Assembly: GCF_003402575.1 (NCBI RefSeq)
Contig: NZ_BGZJ01000001.1
Span: 1,610,501-1,674,500, forward strand
Length of the DNA stretch: 64,000 bases
Origin: Mesosutterella multiformis
Lineage (GTDB): Bacteria; Pseudomonadota; Gammaproteobacteria; Burkholderiales; Burkholderiaceae_F
Direction of reading: 5' to 3'
Positions 10,101 to 17,085 of the stretch are shown in pieces. Numbering within the stretch: position 1 is the first letter of the stretch; each line of letters opens with the position of its first letter. Position numbers and translations under genes: made by a program. Below the pieces are notes generated by a model. That model saw nothing but the letters and a program-made list of their open reading frames with translations. It made no database searches and had not been told where the DNA came from.

Positions 10101-10383
10101 CGCGATCAACGACCGGGAGTTCCACTGGCAGAGCCAGTCTCAGACGAGAAGCACGAGCGAAACAGCGGATCGCTATTTCCATCATGAGGAAAGGGGAAGC
10201 CGCGTTTTCCTCTTTGTCCGTGAACGAAGGACGGATCCGGAGACGAAATCCGCTATGAGCTATACGTGCCTCGGAGAAGCGGTGTACGTCAGTCATCAGG
10301 GATCCGCTCCGATCAATATTGTGTGGCGGCTGAAGACTCCGCTCAGCAGTCATCTCCTTCAGATCTGTCAGGCGAGCCGCTGA
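7159..10383 (+). CDS. PLD-nuclease / SF2 DEAD-box helicase / DUF3427 protein
   Basis: A 1074-residue protein. A phospholipase-D-type nuclease domain lies at about 130-300, with HAKAYIF and GSSNLT forming the HxK(x)nGSxN signature (around 239-262). A type III restriction-like SF2 helicase follows: ATGTGKT (around 368), DEFHHA (around 465), ATPER, and QQLGRGLRKYG in motif VI (around 670). The remaining 370 residues correspond to DUF3427. Only one HxK motif is visible, so active PLD would need dimerisation, as in Nuc or BfiI. No good ribosome site precedes the ATG at 7159; an in-frame ATG at 7216 is an alternative. It is divergent from the DUF4011 helicase. Members occur in many bacteria and are often annotated only as helicases. 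A nucleic-acid-processing or defence role is inferred. Confidence 0.88.
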   Translation: MPDTKPLLPALPCGLYESLMTEVLQEKIRSSGAYLTEETAPDPAGIPRLLRVYLGELIEKALQAAADDAANDDEAIGETAAERQVSLANRLIRMLSDSTPAVTDDALLAIPPKELLSLQKKADPAHPIAEKRAALPRPSTSVTYATLITDSDRGSANLLHELKAEIQTADRIDLLVAFVRFSGIGPMLDELTAFCQAGKKLRVITTCFTGCTELAAIRRLQEIGGDIRIELNPGLTRLHAKAYIFHRDTGFSTAYIGSSNLTRVAVNSGREWNVKITKTELGDTFRQIASNFERYWESGSFTPYRGTKEDDAAVEAALSDAGSLSKGKPLKLSMKFDIEPYEHQKQILEKLESERALGFRKNLVVAATGTGKTLIAAFDFRNYRRHFVSEKGREPHLLFIAHRREILEQSQFAFAAVLGKPEFGDLLVNGRKPEDESVLFASVQSLNRDLVARFPTDYYDYIVIDEFHHAAADSYQAILGHFRPDILLGLTATPERMDGKDILQYFDHGISAEIRLPQAIEDGLLCPFQYYVVYDPVSLENVTWRNGRYDSNALTELYTEGRAAGLRNNVILKALEKQVGDLNSMKCLAFCASVSHARAMAALFNEAGISSEVIDGTTPDGIRSSAASDLETGKLKALMTVDVFNEGVDIPCINTVLFLRPTESLTVFLQQLGRGLRKYGDQKDCLTVLDFVGQANARYNFEERFRALLSVTTGGTVKQIQTGFPGLPSGCVIEIEKRAQAVILENIRQFFGRGESRMQSLIRNFESDSGEALTLQNFLRFYRLTAKSFYIQAKRSFARCSADAGKREDFPLTDFELSANKALAKGWWADIDSPELIRQIRLLLSTPDLRMEVETESDRERRLTEMFAELLRSGQKDTADPVSRIEELRENPVIASELLDLLTISEHSRNAVPVICDPAPDGIPFETGCTYTRNQILIAMDRLCTWREGVKYFKNRKADVFLITINKSESDFTSSTRYEDYAINDREFHWQSQSQTRSTSETADRYFHHEERGSRVFLFVRERRTDPETKSAMSYTCLGEAVYVSHQGSAPINIVWRLKTPLSSHLLQICQASR

Positions 10384-10503
10384 AGACTGCCTTATTCAGG
10401 GGATCCACGAGAGGTTTTATCCGCTGGGCGAGCGGCTTTTCTGCCTTCGCCAGAGCTTTTCCGCGTTAGACTCAGAAGAATATGAGTTTCAGACGATAGA
10501 TCC

Positions 10504-12336
10504 ATGATGAAAAAACTTGCTTTCGTCCTCAGCCTCGCACTTGCTCTGTCATCCGGCGCTGCATCGGCTGCCGGCACTGCCTCTGCCTCCCAGACTTCAG
10601 GCTCCGCCTGGTCAGGCGAATGGGGCGGTGCGGACAAGTCCTTCGATAAGGAACTGCTTTCCCGCCGCGACTCTCTTGCCTCGCTCTTCACGGAAGGCAC
10701 TTTCCACGACGGTGTCTCGGGCCAGCAAATGGACTACAGCGTTTACGTTCCGGAAGTCTGCCTCAAAAAGGAACGCTGCCCGCTTGTTCTCTTTATGGCG
10801 GACGCGAGCACTGTCGGCAAGGGCGTCAAAGCCCCTCTGATGCAGGGTTGGGGCGGCATTATCTGGGCCGCGCCTGAAACCCAGGCAAAGGGGCCGGTCA
10901 TTGTCCTTGTCCCATCATTCAAGGGACCGGAAGCCGCAACCCGGGATGATTCAACGGTTTCACCTGAAGCGATGATTGCGTACCGGCTTCTGAAAACCGT
11001 CATGCATCGCTATAACGTCGATCGGGACCGCGTCTATACGACAGGCCAGTCGATGGGCGGGATGCTCTCCTTCTATTTCAACACCGTGAACCCGGATCTC
11101 TTTGCGGGTTCTCTGATGGTGTCGAGCCAGTGGGGAGCGGATCTCCTGAAGCCGCTTGCCTCAGATCACTTTACCTATGTGACCTCCGCCGGAGACCCGA
11201 AGGCCTCGGTTGGGATGGCAGCGCTCCGCACGGTGCTTCAGAAAGAAGGTGCGGATATCGGAGAGACGGAGTTTTGGGCCCGCCTCCCCCTTGCCTCGCA
11301 GAACGCCGCTGTGAAGTCACTCTACAGCGAAGGGAAACCAATCAATTTCATCCGGTTTACGGCTGGAACTGTGATCCCGGCCAATGCTGATAGCCGGGGA
11401 AAGGCGTACGGCGACCATATGTACGGGTTTGACGCCGCCTACAAAATCCCGGCGATCCGTGAGTGGCTCCTCGAACAAAACCGGAACGACACCTATAAAG
11501 GTCGCTTCTTCCTCGGCGGTGTTTCACTTCTCGCTAAGGGACAGGATGGTCTGAATCTTCTGCAGCGAAGCGCAGATCAGAATTACGGTCCGGCGGAAAC
11601 CCTTGTGGGCAGGATCTATATGGAAGGCCGAGGCATGCGCCGTAATTTCGCGACGGCGCTTGACTGGTTCAAGAAAGCAGCGGCCCGCGGCGATGATGAC
11701 GCCTACGTCCTGATGGGTGATATCTACAGAAACCACGATTCCGGTTTCTATAATCTGAAGCTCGCCCGTGAAGCCTATGAAAAGGCCTGGACGCTCGGAA
11801 ACTTCAAGGCCCCCCGCTACCTTGCTGAGATGGAAGCGGATACCGCGAACGGCGCGAAGCCTGACTATCCGAAGGCGCTTGACTGGTATCAGAAGGGCGT
11901 GATGGCGGGTGACATCACAAGCGCTATCCGGATCGGCGAAATGTATGAGAACGGCGTGTACTTCAAGAAGGATCCGGCGAAAGCGCTAGAGTGGTACCTC
12001 ATCGCAGCGCCCTCCCCTGAAATTGCGGCTCAGAATGTCCCGCCGCGTCTTGCCGTGATCAAGAAGATTGGTTCCTTCTACGAAAACGGAACCGGAACGG
12101 CAAAAGATCTTCGTAAGGCTTATGACTGGTACCGGGTCGCGGCTGAAGCGAAAGATCCGGAGGGACTCGCGGATGTGAGACGCGTCGCTGCCGCCTATAA
12201 CAAGACCGTTCCCGCCAAAGCCGCTAAGAGCAAGGTCCCCGCGGATCCGCTAGGCGACCTTCCGGCGCCTGAGCGTCCCGTCGAAAACAGTTCAGAAATC
12301 CCAAACACCGGTTCCCTGCTTAACCTCATAAAGTAA
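10504..12336 (+). CDS. Secreted esterase fused to Sel1 repeats
   Basis: A 610-residue protein with an N-terminal signal peptide (cleavage near ASA-AG). Residues 70-330 look like a PHB-depolymerase/feruloyl-esterase-type alpha/beta hydrolase with nucleophile Ser183 in GQSMGG, a likely Asp in SAGDPKAS and a likely His in YGDHMYGF. Residues 340-570 contain Sel1-type TPR repeats, seen as ALDWFKKAAARGDDDAY, ALDWYQKGVMAGD, ALEWYLIAA and AYDWYRVAAEA. A Pro/Ala-rich tail follows. A periplasmic or surface esterase whose repeats bind a partner is a fair inference; the substrate is unknown. It has its own terminator and no operon partner. Confidence 0.8.
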   Translation: MMKKLAFVLSLALALSSGAASAAGTASASQTSGSAWSGEWGGADKSFDKELLSRRDSLASLFTEGTFHDGVSGQQMDYSVYVPEVCLKKERCPLVLFMADASTVGKGVKAPLMQGWGGIIWAAPETQAKGPVIVLVPSFKGPEAATRDDSTVSPEAMIAYRLLKTVMHRYNVDRDRVYTTGQSMGGMLSFYFNTVNPDLFAGSLMVSSQWGADLLKPLASDHFTYVTSAGDPKASVGMAALRTVLQKEGADIGETEFWARLPLASQNAAVKSLYSEGKPINFIRFTAGTVIPANADSRGKAYGDHMYGFDAAYKIPAIREWLLEQNRNDTYKGRFFLGGVSLLAKGQDGLNLLQRSADQNYGPAETLVGRIYMEGRGMRRNFATALDWFKKAAARGDDDAYVLMGDIYRNHDSGFYNLKLAREAYEKAWTLGNFKAPRYLAEMEADTANGAKPDYPKALDWYQKGVMAGDITSAIRIGEMYENGVYFKKDPAKALEWYLIAAPSPEIAAQNVPPRLAVIKKIGSFYENGTGTAKDLRKAYDWYRVAAEAKDPEGLADVRRVAAAYNKTVPAKAAKSKVPADPLGDLPAPERPVENSSEIPNTGSLLNLIK

Positions 12337-12360
12337 AACAGGAAATCGGTATAAACAAAT

Positions 12361-12390
12361 GGCAGAGAGTTCATCTCTGCCGTTTTTTTC
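12361..12390 (+). terminator. Terminator of the esterase-Sel1 gene
   Basis: GGCAGAGA, loop GTTCA, TCTCTGCC, then GTTTTTTTC. It lies between two converging genes and overlaps the last bases of the minus-strand one. Confidence 0.85.
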
Positions 12391-12817
12391 AGGGCTTCAG
12401 AAGAGAAAACAGTCCGAGTATTGCCGCGTACCGGGCTCCTTTCCCAAGAAGCGTGAAAAGAAGCGCTGGAATAAATGGTGTCCGGATGAGCCCCGCGCCA
12501 AGCGACAGCGCATCCCCGATCACAGGCACCCAGGAGAAAAAGAGAAGCGGCGTTCCGAAGCGGCGGAGCTTCGCGAGCGTCGGTTCGGACACTTTCTTTC
12601 CCTCCGGAATAAACCGTCCGAGAGCCCAGGAAGTCATGGCACCCGCAGTATTCATGAGCGTTGCCGTGAGGAAAAGCGCGGCCGTGCGTCCCGGGAAAGC
12701 CGCCTCATAGGCAATCACCGCCGCTTCACTCGTTCCCGGAAGAATCGTGGACGAGAGAAAGGCACTCAGCGCGACGCCAAACAGGCCGAGGTTTCCAAAG
12801 TAAGAGGCGAAATCCAT
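12389..12817 (-). CDS. YqaA-like SNARE-associated (DedA/VTT) membrane protein
   Basis: A 142-residue inner-membrane protein with four or so hydrophobic segments. The segment SSTILPGTSEAAVIAYEA and the later WVPVIGDALSLGAGLIR match the YqaA subgroup of the VTT/DedA superfamily, whose relatives move lipids across membranes. The length is normal for YqaA. No strong ribosome site is seen before the ATG at 12817. The exact substrate is not predictable. Confidence 0.8.
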   Translation of the reverse strand: MDFASYFGNLGLFGVALSAFLSSTILPGTSEAAVIAYEAAFPGRTAALFLTATLMNTAGAMTSWALGRFIPEGKKVSEPTLAKLRRFGTPLLFFSWVPVIGDALSLGAGLIRTPFIPALLFTLLGKGARYAAILGLFSLLKP

Positions 12818-13016
12818 GAATGCGTTGCTTTTCAGAATGAGGAAGTGAGCTTATCAGAGGAATGAAGTCTGAAGAACCGCTGTTTACCCGCCATGCACGC
12901 CCCATTACCGGGAGTGCGGGAGGTGAGGCTTTTCCTGTAACGCTTTGTTAGAATTTCCATCGTACAGCCGGATTTTCTCCTCAGATTCCGGCTGAAACTG
13001 TTTTACAGGACGCCCG

Positions 13017-13649
13017 ATGCTTAATCTTTCCCTTTTCAGCATGTTCATCGTTATTTCACTCGCCAACATTTTTGCTCCGGGGGCGGGTGTTGTTTATGCC
13101 ATCACAACGGGAATTCAAGGCGGACTAAGAGGAAACTTCTGGTGTCGGGTCGGACTCGCTGTCGGCATTCTGGTACTGATGACCGCCTCGGTTTCAGGTC
13201 TCGGGGTGATCGTTGCGAACAGCCCGACGATTTTCACGGTTCTCCGTTTTATCGGTATTGCTTACCTGATTTACCTCGGGATCAAGGCCTGGAGAGCGCC
13301 TGCCACGTCTCTCATCGCTGACGGAGCGATCCCGGCTCATAACGGCCGCAGGCAGTTTGCGGAAGCCTTTATGCTGCAGATCACGAATCCGCAGCCGCTT
13401 GTCTTCTTTATCTCGCTGCTTCCCCAGTTCATCGATCAGAAACTTGCCTATATTCCGCAGGTCGTGATCATGACGATCGTCTACTCTTTCCTCGTTTTCG
13501 CTGTGATGACGATCTACACATTTGCCGTTGCCCGGGCCCGGACGTTCTTCAAGTCACCCCAGGCATCTCTCATCCTGCGGCGCACAAGCGCGGTTTTCTT
13601 CTTCATCATTGCGGCGCTTGTCATTGTGACAATGATCCGCGGAGTCTGA
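13017..13649 (+). CDS. LysE/RhtB-family amino acid exporter
   Basis: A 210-residue membrane protein with about six hydrophobic segments. It has the LysE-family N-terminal pattern NIFAPGAGVVYAITTGIQGGLRGN, corresponding to the usual PGP motif with Pro replaced by Ala in this copy, and the central LQITNPQPLVFFISLLPQFID. The family exports amino acids or their derivatives. Preceded by a CAGGA ribosome site, followed by its own terminator. A second LysE paralogue is at 28768. Confidence 0.88.
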   Translation: MLNLSLFSMFIVISLANIFAPGAGVVYAITTGIQGGLRGNFWCRVGLAVGILVLMTASVSGLGVIVANSPTIFTVLRFIGIAYLIYLGIKAWRAPATSLIADGAIPAHNGRRQFAEAFMLQITNPQPLVFFISLLPQFIDQKLAYIPQVVIMTIVYSFLVFAVMTIYTFAVARARTFFKSPQASLILRRTSAVFFFIIAALVIVTMIRGV

Positions 13650-13668
13650 GGAAATCCTCGCTTGATCT

Positions 13669-13698
13669 AAAAATGCCCGGCAATGTCCGGGCATTTTT
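13669..13698 (+). terminator. Terminator of the LysE gene
   Basis: AAAATGCCCGG, loop CAAT, then a matching GTCCGGGCATTTTT with T tract. Confidence 0.9.
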
Positions 13699-13922
13699 AT
13701 TTGAGGTGAATTATTTTCTCGGCAAATCAAAAGCCTTATTTGTTTTGACATATTACGGTGACTTTTCGTATTTAAAGAAAATCAGCTGGTAATACCCCAA
13801 TAAGTTCCCTGAGCTCAGCATCCATAGTCCCTGAGATGCGGAAAAATCAAAAAACGCCCGTCAAATCTGATCACAAAAAAACTGACGGTAACAATGCTTA
13901 ATGCTATAGGGACTCACAAATC

Positions 13923-14729
13923 ATGAAACGCCGCATCCTTCTCGCTGCTATTGCAGCCTCTCCCGCAATCGCTCTCTTCGGCTGCAGCAAGAACGATTCA
14001 TCCTCTGCTCAAAAGACGATCAAGCTTGGAACGTTGTCCGGGCCTCACGCTGAAGTCGCTGAAGAAGCCAAAAAGGTCGCTGCCAAAAAGGGACTGAATG
14101 TTCAGATTATCGAATTCTCCGATTATGGTCAGGTAAATGAAGCGCTCGCCGCGAAGGATATTGACTGCAACGCGTTTCAGCACGTTCCCTTCCTTGAGAA
14201 GGCCAAGTCCTCAAAGGGATATCAGTTCACTGCGCTTGGGAAAACCGTTCTCTTCCCGCTTGGCGTTTATTCTCAGAAAATTCATACCAAAACTGAAATC
14301 GCGGATGGAATGCTCGTTTCCGTTCCAGCCGATCCCGCGAATCTCGGCCGCGGTCTGCAGCTCCTTGAACGTAACGGCATTATCAAACTGAAGGATGGCG
14401 TCGGAATTCACGCGACGACACACGATATCGCTGAGAATCCGAAACACCTGGTTTTCCGCGAGGTTGACAGCGCTTACCTCGGCCGGTCACTTCCTGATGT
14501 GGGGTTCGCGGTCATCAACGGCAGCTGGGCGGTGAAATCCAAGCTTTCCCCTGAGAAAGACGCATTTATTCTCGAAGGCGCGGATTCAGACTTCGCCAAC
14601 GTTCTTGTCACCCGCACTGAGGACAAAGATAAACCTGAATTCAAGACTCTCCTCGCCTCGTTCCAGAGCCCCGAAGTGAAGCAATTTGTGAAGGATAAGT
14701 TCAAAGGCTCTGTGGTAGCCGCCTTCTAA
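13923..14729 (+). CDS. NlpA/MetQ-family substrate-binding lipoprotein
   Basis: A 268-residue lipoprotein precursor with lipobox ALFGC (Cys21) and the full NlpA fold: KLGTLSGPHAEVAEEAKKVA, EFSDYGQVNEALAAKDID, NAFQHVPFLE, PADPANLGRGLQLLE, PDVGFAVINGSWAV. Family members bind methionine or related ligands for the MetNI ABC transporter. No ABC ATPase or permease is nearby. Instead the gene is followed after 21 bp by a Fe-S protein, then by two coupled genes, so the ligand is probably a substrate of that operon. This is inference. An AGGGA ribosome site precedes the ATG. Two copies of TCCCTGAG lie about 90-120 bp upstream. Confidence 0.9.
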   Translation: MKRRILLAAIAASPAIALFGCSKNDSSSAQKTIKLGTLSGPHAEVAEEAKKVAAKKGLNVQIIEFSDYGQVNEALAAKDIDCNAFQHVPFLEKAKSSKGYQFTALGKTVLFPLGVYSQKIHTKTEIADGMLVSVPADPANLGRGLQLLERNGIIKLKDGVGIHATTHDIAENPKHLVFREVDSAYLGRSLPDVGFAVINGSWAVKSKLSPEKDAFILEGADSDFANVLVTRTEDKDKPEFKTLLASFQSPEVKQFVKDKFKGSVVAAF

Positions 14730-14750
14730 TCCGTTTCACAAGGGAAGAAA

Positions 14751-15485
14751 ATGCATATCAATCAGCAATGTATCGGATGCCGCCAATGCTGGCCTGTGTG
14801 TCCGGTCGGCGCTATTGGCGCTGCGGCTGACGGGCACCATTCAGAGGTCAATCTGGACCGCTGTGTCGAATGCAGTGCCTGTCTCCGTTCCAGGGTCTGT
14901 CCCGTCAACGCTTTTGAGCCTCAGGAACTGCCGTGGCCCCGCAGTCTGCGCTCGGCTTTCTCCGATGTTTTGAGTCCTCATAAATCAACCGGGGTTCTTG
15001 GCCGCGGAACCGAAGAAATGAAAACCAACGACGTAACGGGACGGCTGCGGGCTGGTTTCGTCAACGTCGCGGTGGAACTCGGGCGTCCCGGAATCAGTGC
15101 AAGTTTCGAAGATGTCCAGACGGTCACCAGAGCCCTCGCCCGCCTTGACGTCGAGTTCCAGAAAGAAAATCCAGTCACTTCTCTCTTCACAAACGATCGA
15201 AATGGAGATCTGAATCCTGAGGTACTGGGGGAGCGGGTACTCTCCGCACTCGTTGAATTTGAGATTCCCGTCAGCCGGGTACCTGAACTGGTAGAAGCGC
15301 TGGAAGAAGCGGGAAAGACAGTTGATACCGTTTTTTCCGCCGCCCTCGCCGAACCGATCCGTCCGGGGGAATCGGAGCCGGAACTTATTCAGATTCTGGA
15401 AGAGAACGGCATTTTTTATCGTCCCAACGGAAAAACCAATGTCGGACTTGGCAAACCGTTTCTTCCAGTGGAGGCGGCATCATGA
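14751..15485 (+). CDS. 4Fe-4S dicluster protein with unknown C-terminal domain
   Basis: A 244-residue cytoplasmic protein. Residues 1-60 are a ferredoxin-like domain with Cys in CIGCRQCWPVCPVG and CVECSACLRSRVCPVN, enough for two [4Fe-4S] clusters, though the second set has unusual spacing (C-x2-C-x2-C-x4-C). The remaining 180 residues (from DVTGRLRAGFVNVAVELGR) match nothing I recognise. The AAGGGAAG site sits close to the ATG. The stop overlaps the next start as ATGA, so translation is coupled. A redox role in the operon is likely. Confidence 0.75.
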   Translation: MHINQQCIGCRQCWPVCPVGAIGAAADGHHSEVNLDRCVECSACLRSRVCPVNAFEPQELPWPRSLRSAFSDVLSPHKSTGVLGRGTEEMKTNDVTGRLRAGFVNVAVELGRPGISASFEDVQTVTRALARLDVEFQKENPVTSLFTNDRNGDLNPEVLGERVLSALVEFEIPVSRVPELVEALEEAGKTVDTVFSAALAEPIRPGESEPELIQILEENGIFYRPNGKTNVGLGKPFLPVEAAS

Positions 15486-16111
15486 CACATACTCTTCATC
15501 GGCGCGGCTCAAAGTCAGATCTTGCGCATGATTATGTGGTTCTCGCAATGGCAGCCCGGGGTGTCAACCGTGACGGAGCCGCACCGAAACTCGCCCGGGC
15601 ACTTGAAATTTTCGCCGCTCATAATCCGGTGAATTTCGGAAACGTGGCCGGAAATTCCTTCACGCGGACGCTGCCCGAAATGGTCTCTCTTACGCGTGAC
15701 AACACAGTCTCTCACGCCGTTTTCAGGGATATTGAGGATGTCACAGCAGTGCTCCAGGACCTGAAAAAAGAAGACCTCGGTATTTCCATCGTGGTTTCAG
15801 GGCTATTTGATCAGGTCAAGGCCTCCTGTCGGTGCGCTGGACTGACTCCTCACACGGCCAATGTGTCGCTTGGGATCTTCGGCAAAACCGAAAAACTGCC
15901 AAAGGAAGGTGTTCTCGAAATTGCCTCCATGTGCGGTCACAACATGGTCTCATTCGGAGTCATCAAAAAACTCGTTCGGGATATAGAGGACGGTTTTACG
16001 ACACCGGAACAGGCGGCTAAAAAAATTGCGGCGAGCTGCCTCTGCGGCGTCTTTAACTGGGAGCGTGCCGCTCAGGTCTTTTCCCGTCTTACCGAAGGAG
16101 CAAAGGCATGA
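15482..16111 (+). CDS. Unknown Cys-rich protein of the lyase operon
   Basis: I do not recognise this 209-residue protein. It has no signal peptide or membrane segment. Five cysteines lie in the second half in a suggestive pattern: ASCRCAGL, SMCGHN and ASCLCGVF, which could bind a metal or Fe-S cluster. A hydrophobic patch LGISIVVSGLFDQV precedes them. It overlaps the genes on both sides by 4 bp, so it very likely works with the Fe-S protein and the lyase homologue. The codon use looks like that of the neighbours. Confidence 0.7.
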   Translation: MTHTLHRRGSKSDLAHDYVVLAMAARGVNRDGAAPKLARALEIFAAHNPVNFGNVAGNSFTRTLPEMVSLTRDNTVSHAVFRDIEDVTAVLQDLKKEDLGISIVVSGLFDQVKASCRCAGLTPHTANVSLGIFGKTEKLPKEGVLEIASMCGHNMVSFGVIKKLVRDIEDGFTTPEQAAKKIAASCLCGVFNWERAAQVFSRLTEGAKA

Positions 16112-17010
16112 AAACCTCTGAAGCGAAACGTCTCGAGTTCAGAAGGAATCTTGAGACGGGAACATTCATGATCGCCCCCGGCATCTATGACGCGCTGTCC
16201 GCGAAGATAGCCGAAGTTTCAGGTCTTAACTGTCTCGCGATGGGCGGTTATGCCATCTCCGCTACCCGTCTGGGACAGCCGGATGTCGGGCTGCTTTCTC
16301 TTACCGAGATGCGGGAATCGCTGAAGCAGATCTGTGAAGCGACTGATATTCCTGTGATTGGAGACGGGGACACCGGCTACGGCAATGCCCTGAATGTCAT
16401 CCGGACTGAAAATGAGTATGAGCGGGCTGGCGCTTCCTGCATCTTCTTTGAGGATCAAAAATGGCCCAAGCGCTGCGGTCATATGGAAGGAAAACAGGTT
16501 ATTCCGGCCGAAATCCATGTTCAAAAGATCCGCGCGGCGTGTGACGCCAGGATTGATAAGAACACAGTTATCATGGCCCGAACTGACACCCGGGCGATCA
16601 ATGGGGTCGATGACGCCATCCGGCGGGGTCATCTTTACGCGGATGCCGGCGCTGAAATCCTCTTTATCGAGGCGCTTCGGGACCGGGAGGAAGTTGAAAG
16701 GCTGGCCCGCGAATTCGAGGGAACCGGCACTTATCTCTTCGCGAACATGATTGAGGGCGGAAAAACGCCGATTATTCCGGCCTCTGAACTGAAGGAAATG
16801 GGATACGCGGGGGTGTTCTGGTCCTGCGCTTCACTTTATCTGGTTGCGAAGACCTTGAAAGACGCGTTCACTGAACTGGCAAGAGACGGAACCAGTGACG
16901 CGTTTCTCAGCAGAATGATTGACTTCAGTGAATTCAATCACTTCATTGGTCTTGATCGCTATCGTGAGCTGGAAAAACGATATGCGGCGGATGATAAGTC
17001 CCAGCCCTGA
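16108..17010 (+). CDS. Isocitrate lyase / PEP mutase superfamily carbon-carbon lyase
   Basis: A 300-residue (beta/alpha)8-barrel enzyme. Landmarks: APGIYDALSAKIAEVSG, the metal-binding DGDTGYG, FFEDQ, the catalytic loop PKRCGHMEGK, and ARTDTRA. The KRCGH loop with its general-acid Cys is typical of lyases such as 2-methylisocitrate lyase and 2,3-dimethylmalate lyase, rather than of PEP mutase. The true substrate, a 2-hydroxy- or 2,3-substituted di- or tricarboxylate, cannot be read from sequence. It is the last gene of a coupled four-gene operon (ATGA overlap with the previous gene; ribosome site GGAG) and no prpC, prpD or aceB-like gene is present. Confidence 0.85.
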   Translation: MKTSEAKRLEFRRNLETGTFMIAPGIYDALSAKIAEVSGLNCLAMGGYAISATRLGQPDVGLLSLTEMRESLKQICEATDIPVIGDGDTGYGNALNVIRTENEYERAGASCIFFEDQKWPKRCGHMEGKQVIPAEIHVQKIRAACDARIDKNTVIMARTDTRAINGVDDAIRRGHLYADAGAEILFIEALRDREEVERLAREFEGTGTYLFANMIEGGKTPIIPASELKEMGYAGVFWSCASLYLVAKTLKDAFTELARDGTSDAFLSRMIDFSEFNHFIGLDRYRELEKRYAADDKSQP

Positions 17011-17028
17011 TGGACTCTTTCTGAAAAT

Positions 17029-17063
17029 AATGCCCGAAGGTCGAAACCGATCTTCGGGCATTT
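17029..17063. terminator. Shared terminator between the lyase operon and the arginase-family gene
   Basis: AATGCCCGAAG and CTTCGGGCATT form a perfect stem. The minus-strand reading is followed by ATTATTTTC, the plus-strand reading by a weaker TTTG. It sits between two converging genes. Confidence 0.8.
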
Positions 17064-17085
17064 GACTGATTGAGGAATGAATCAA

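Noticed and set aside
12359-12865. 168-codon plus-strand frame opposite the YqaA-like gene
   Set aside because: Highly charged, no ribosome site, overlaps a terminator; the minus strand has a normal membrane protein.
13740-13922. SAM or other riboswitch before the MetQ-like lipoprotein
   Set aside because: No conserved S-box or related core was recognisable; only short TCCCTGAG repeats are seen.
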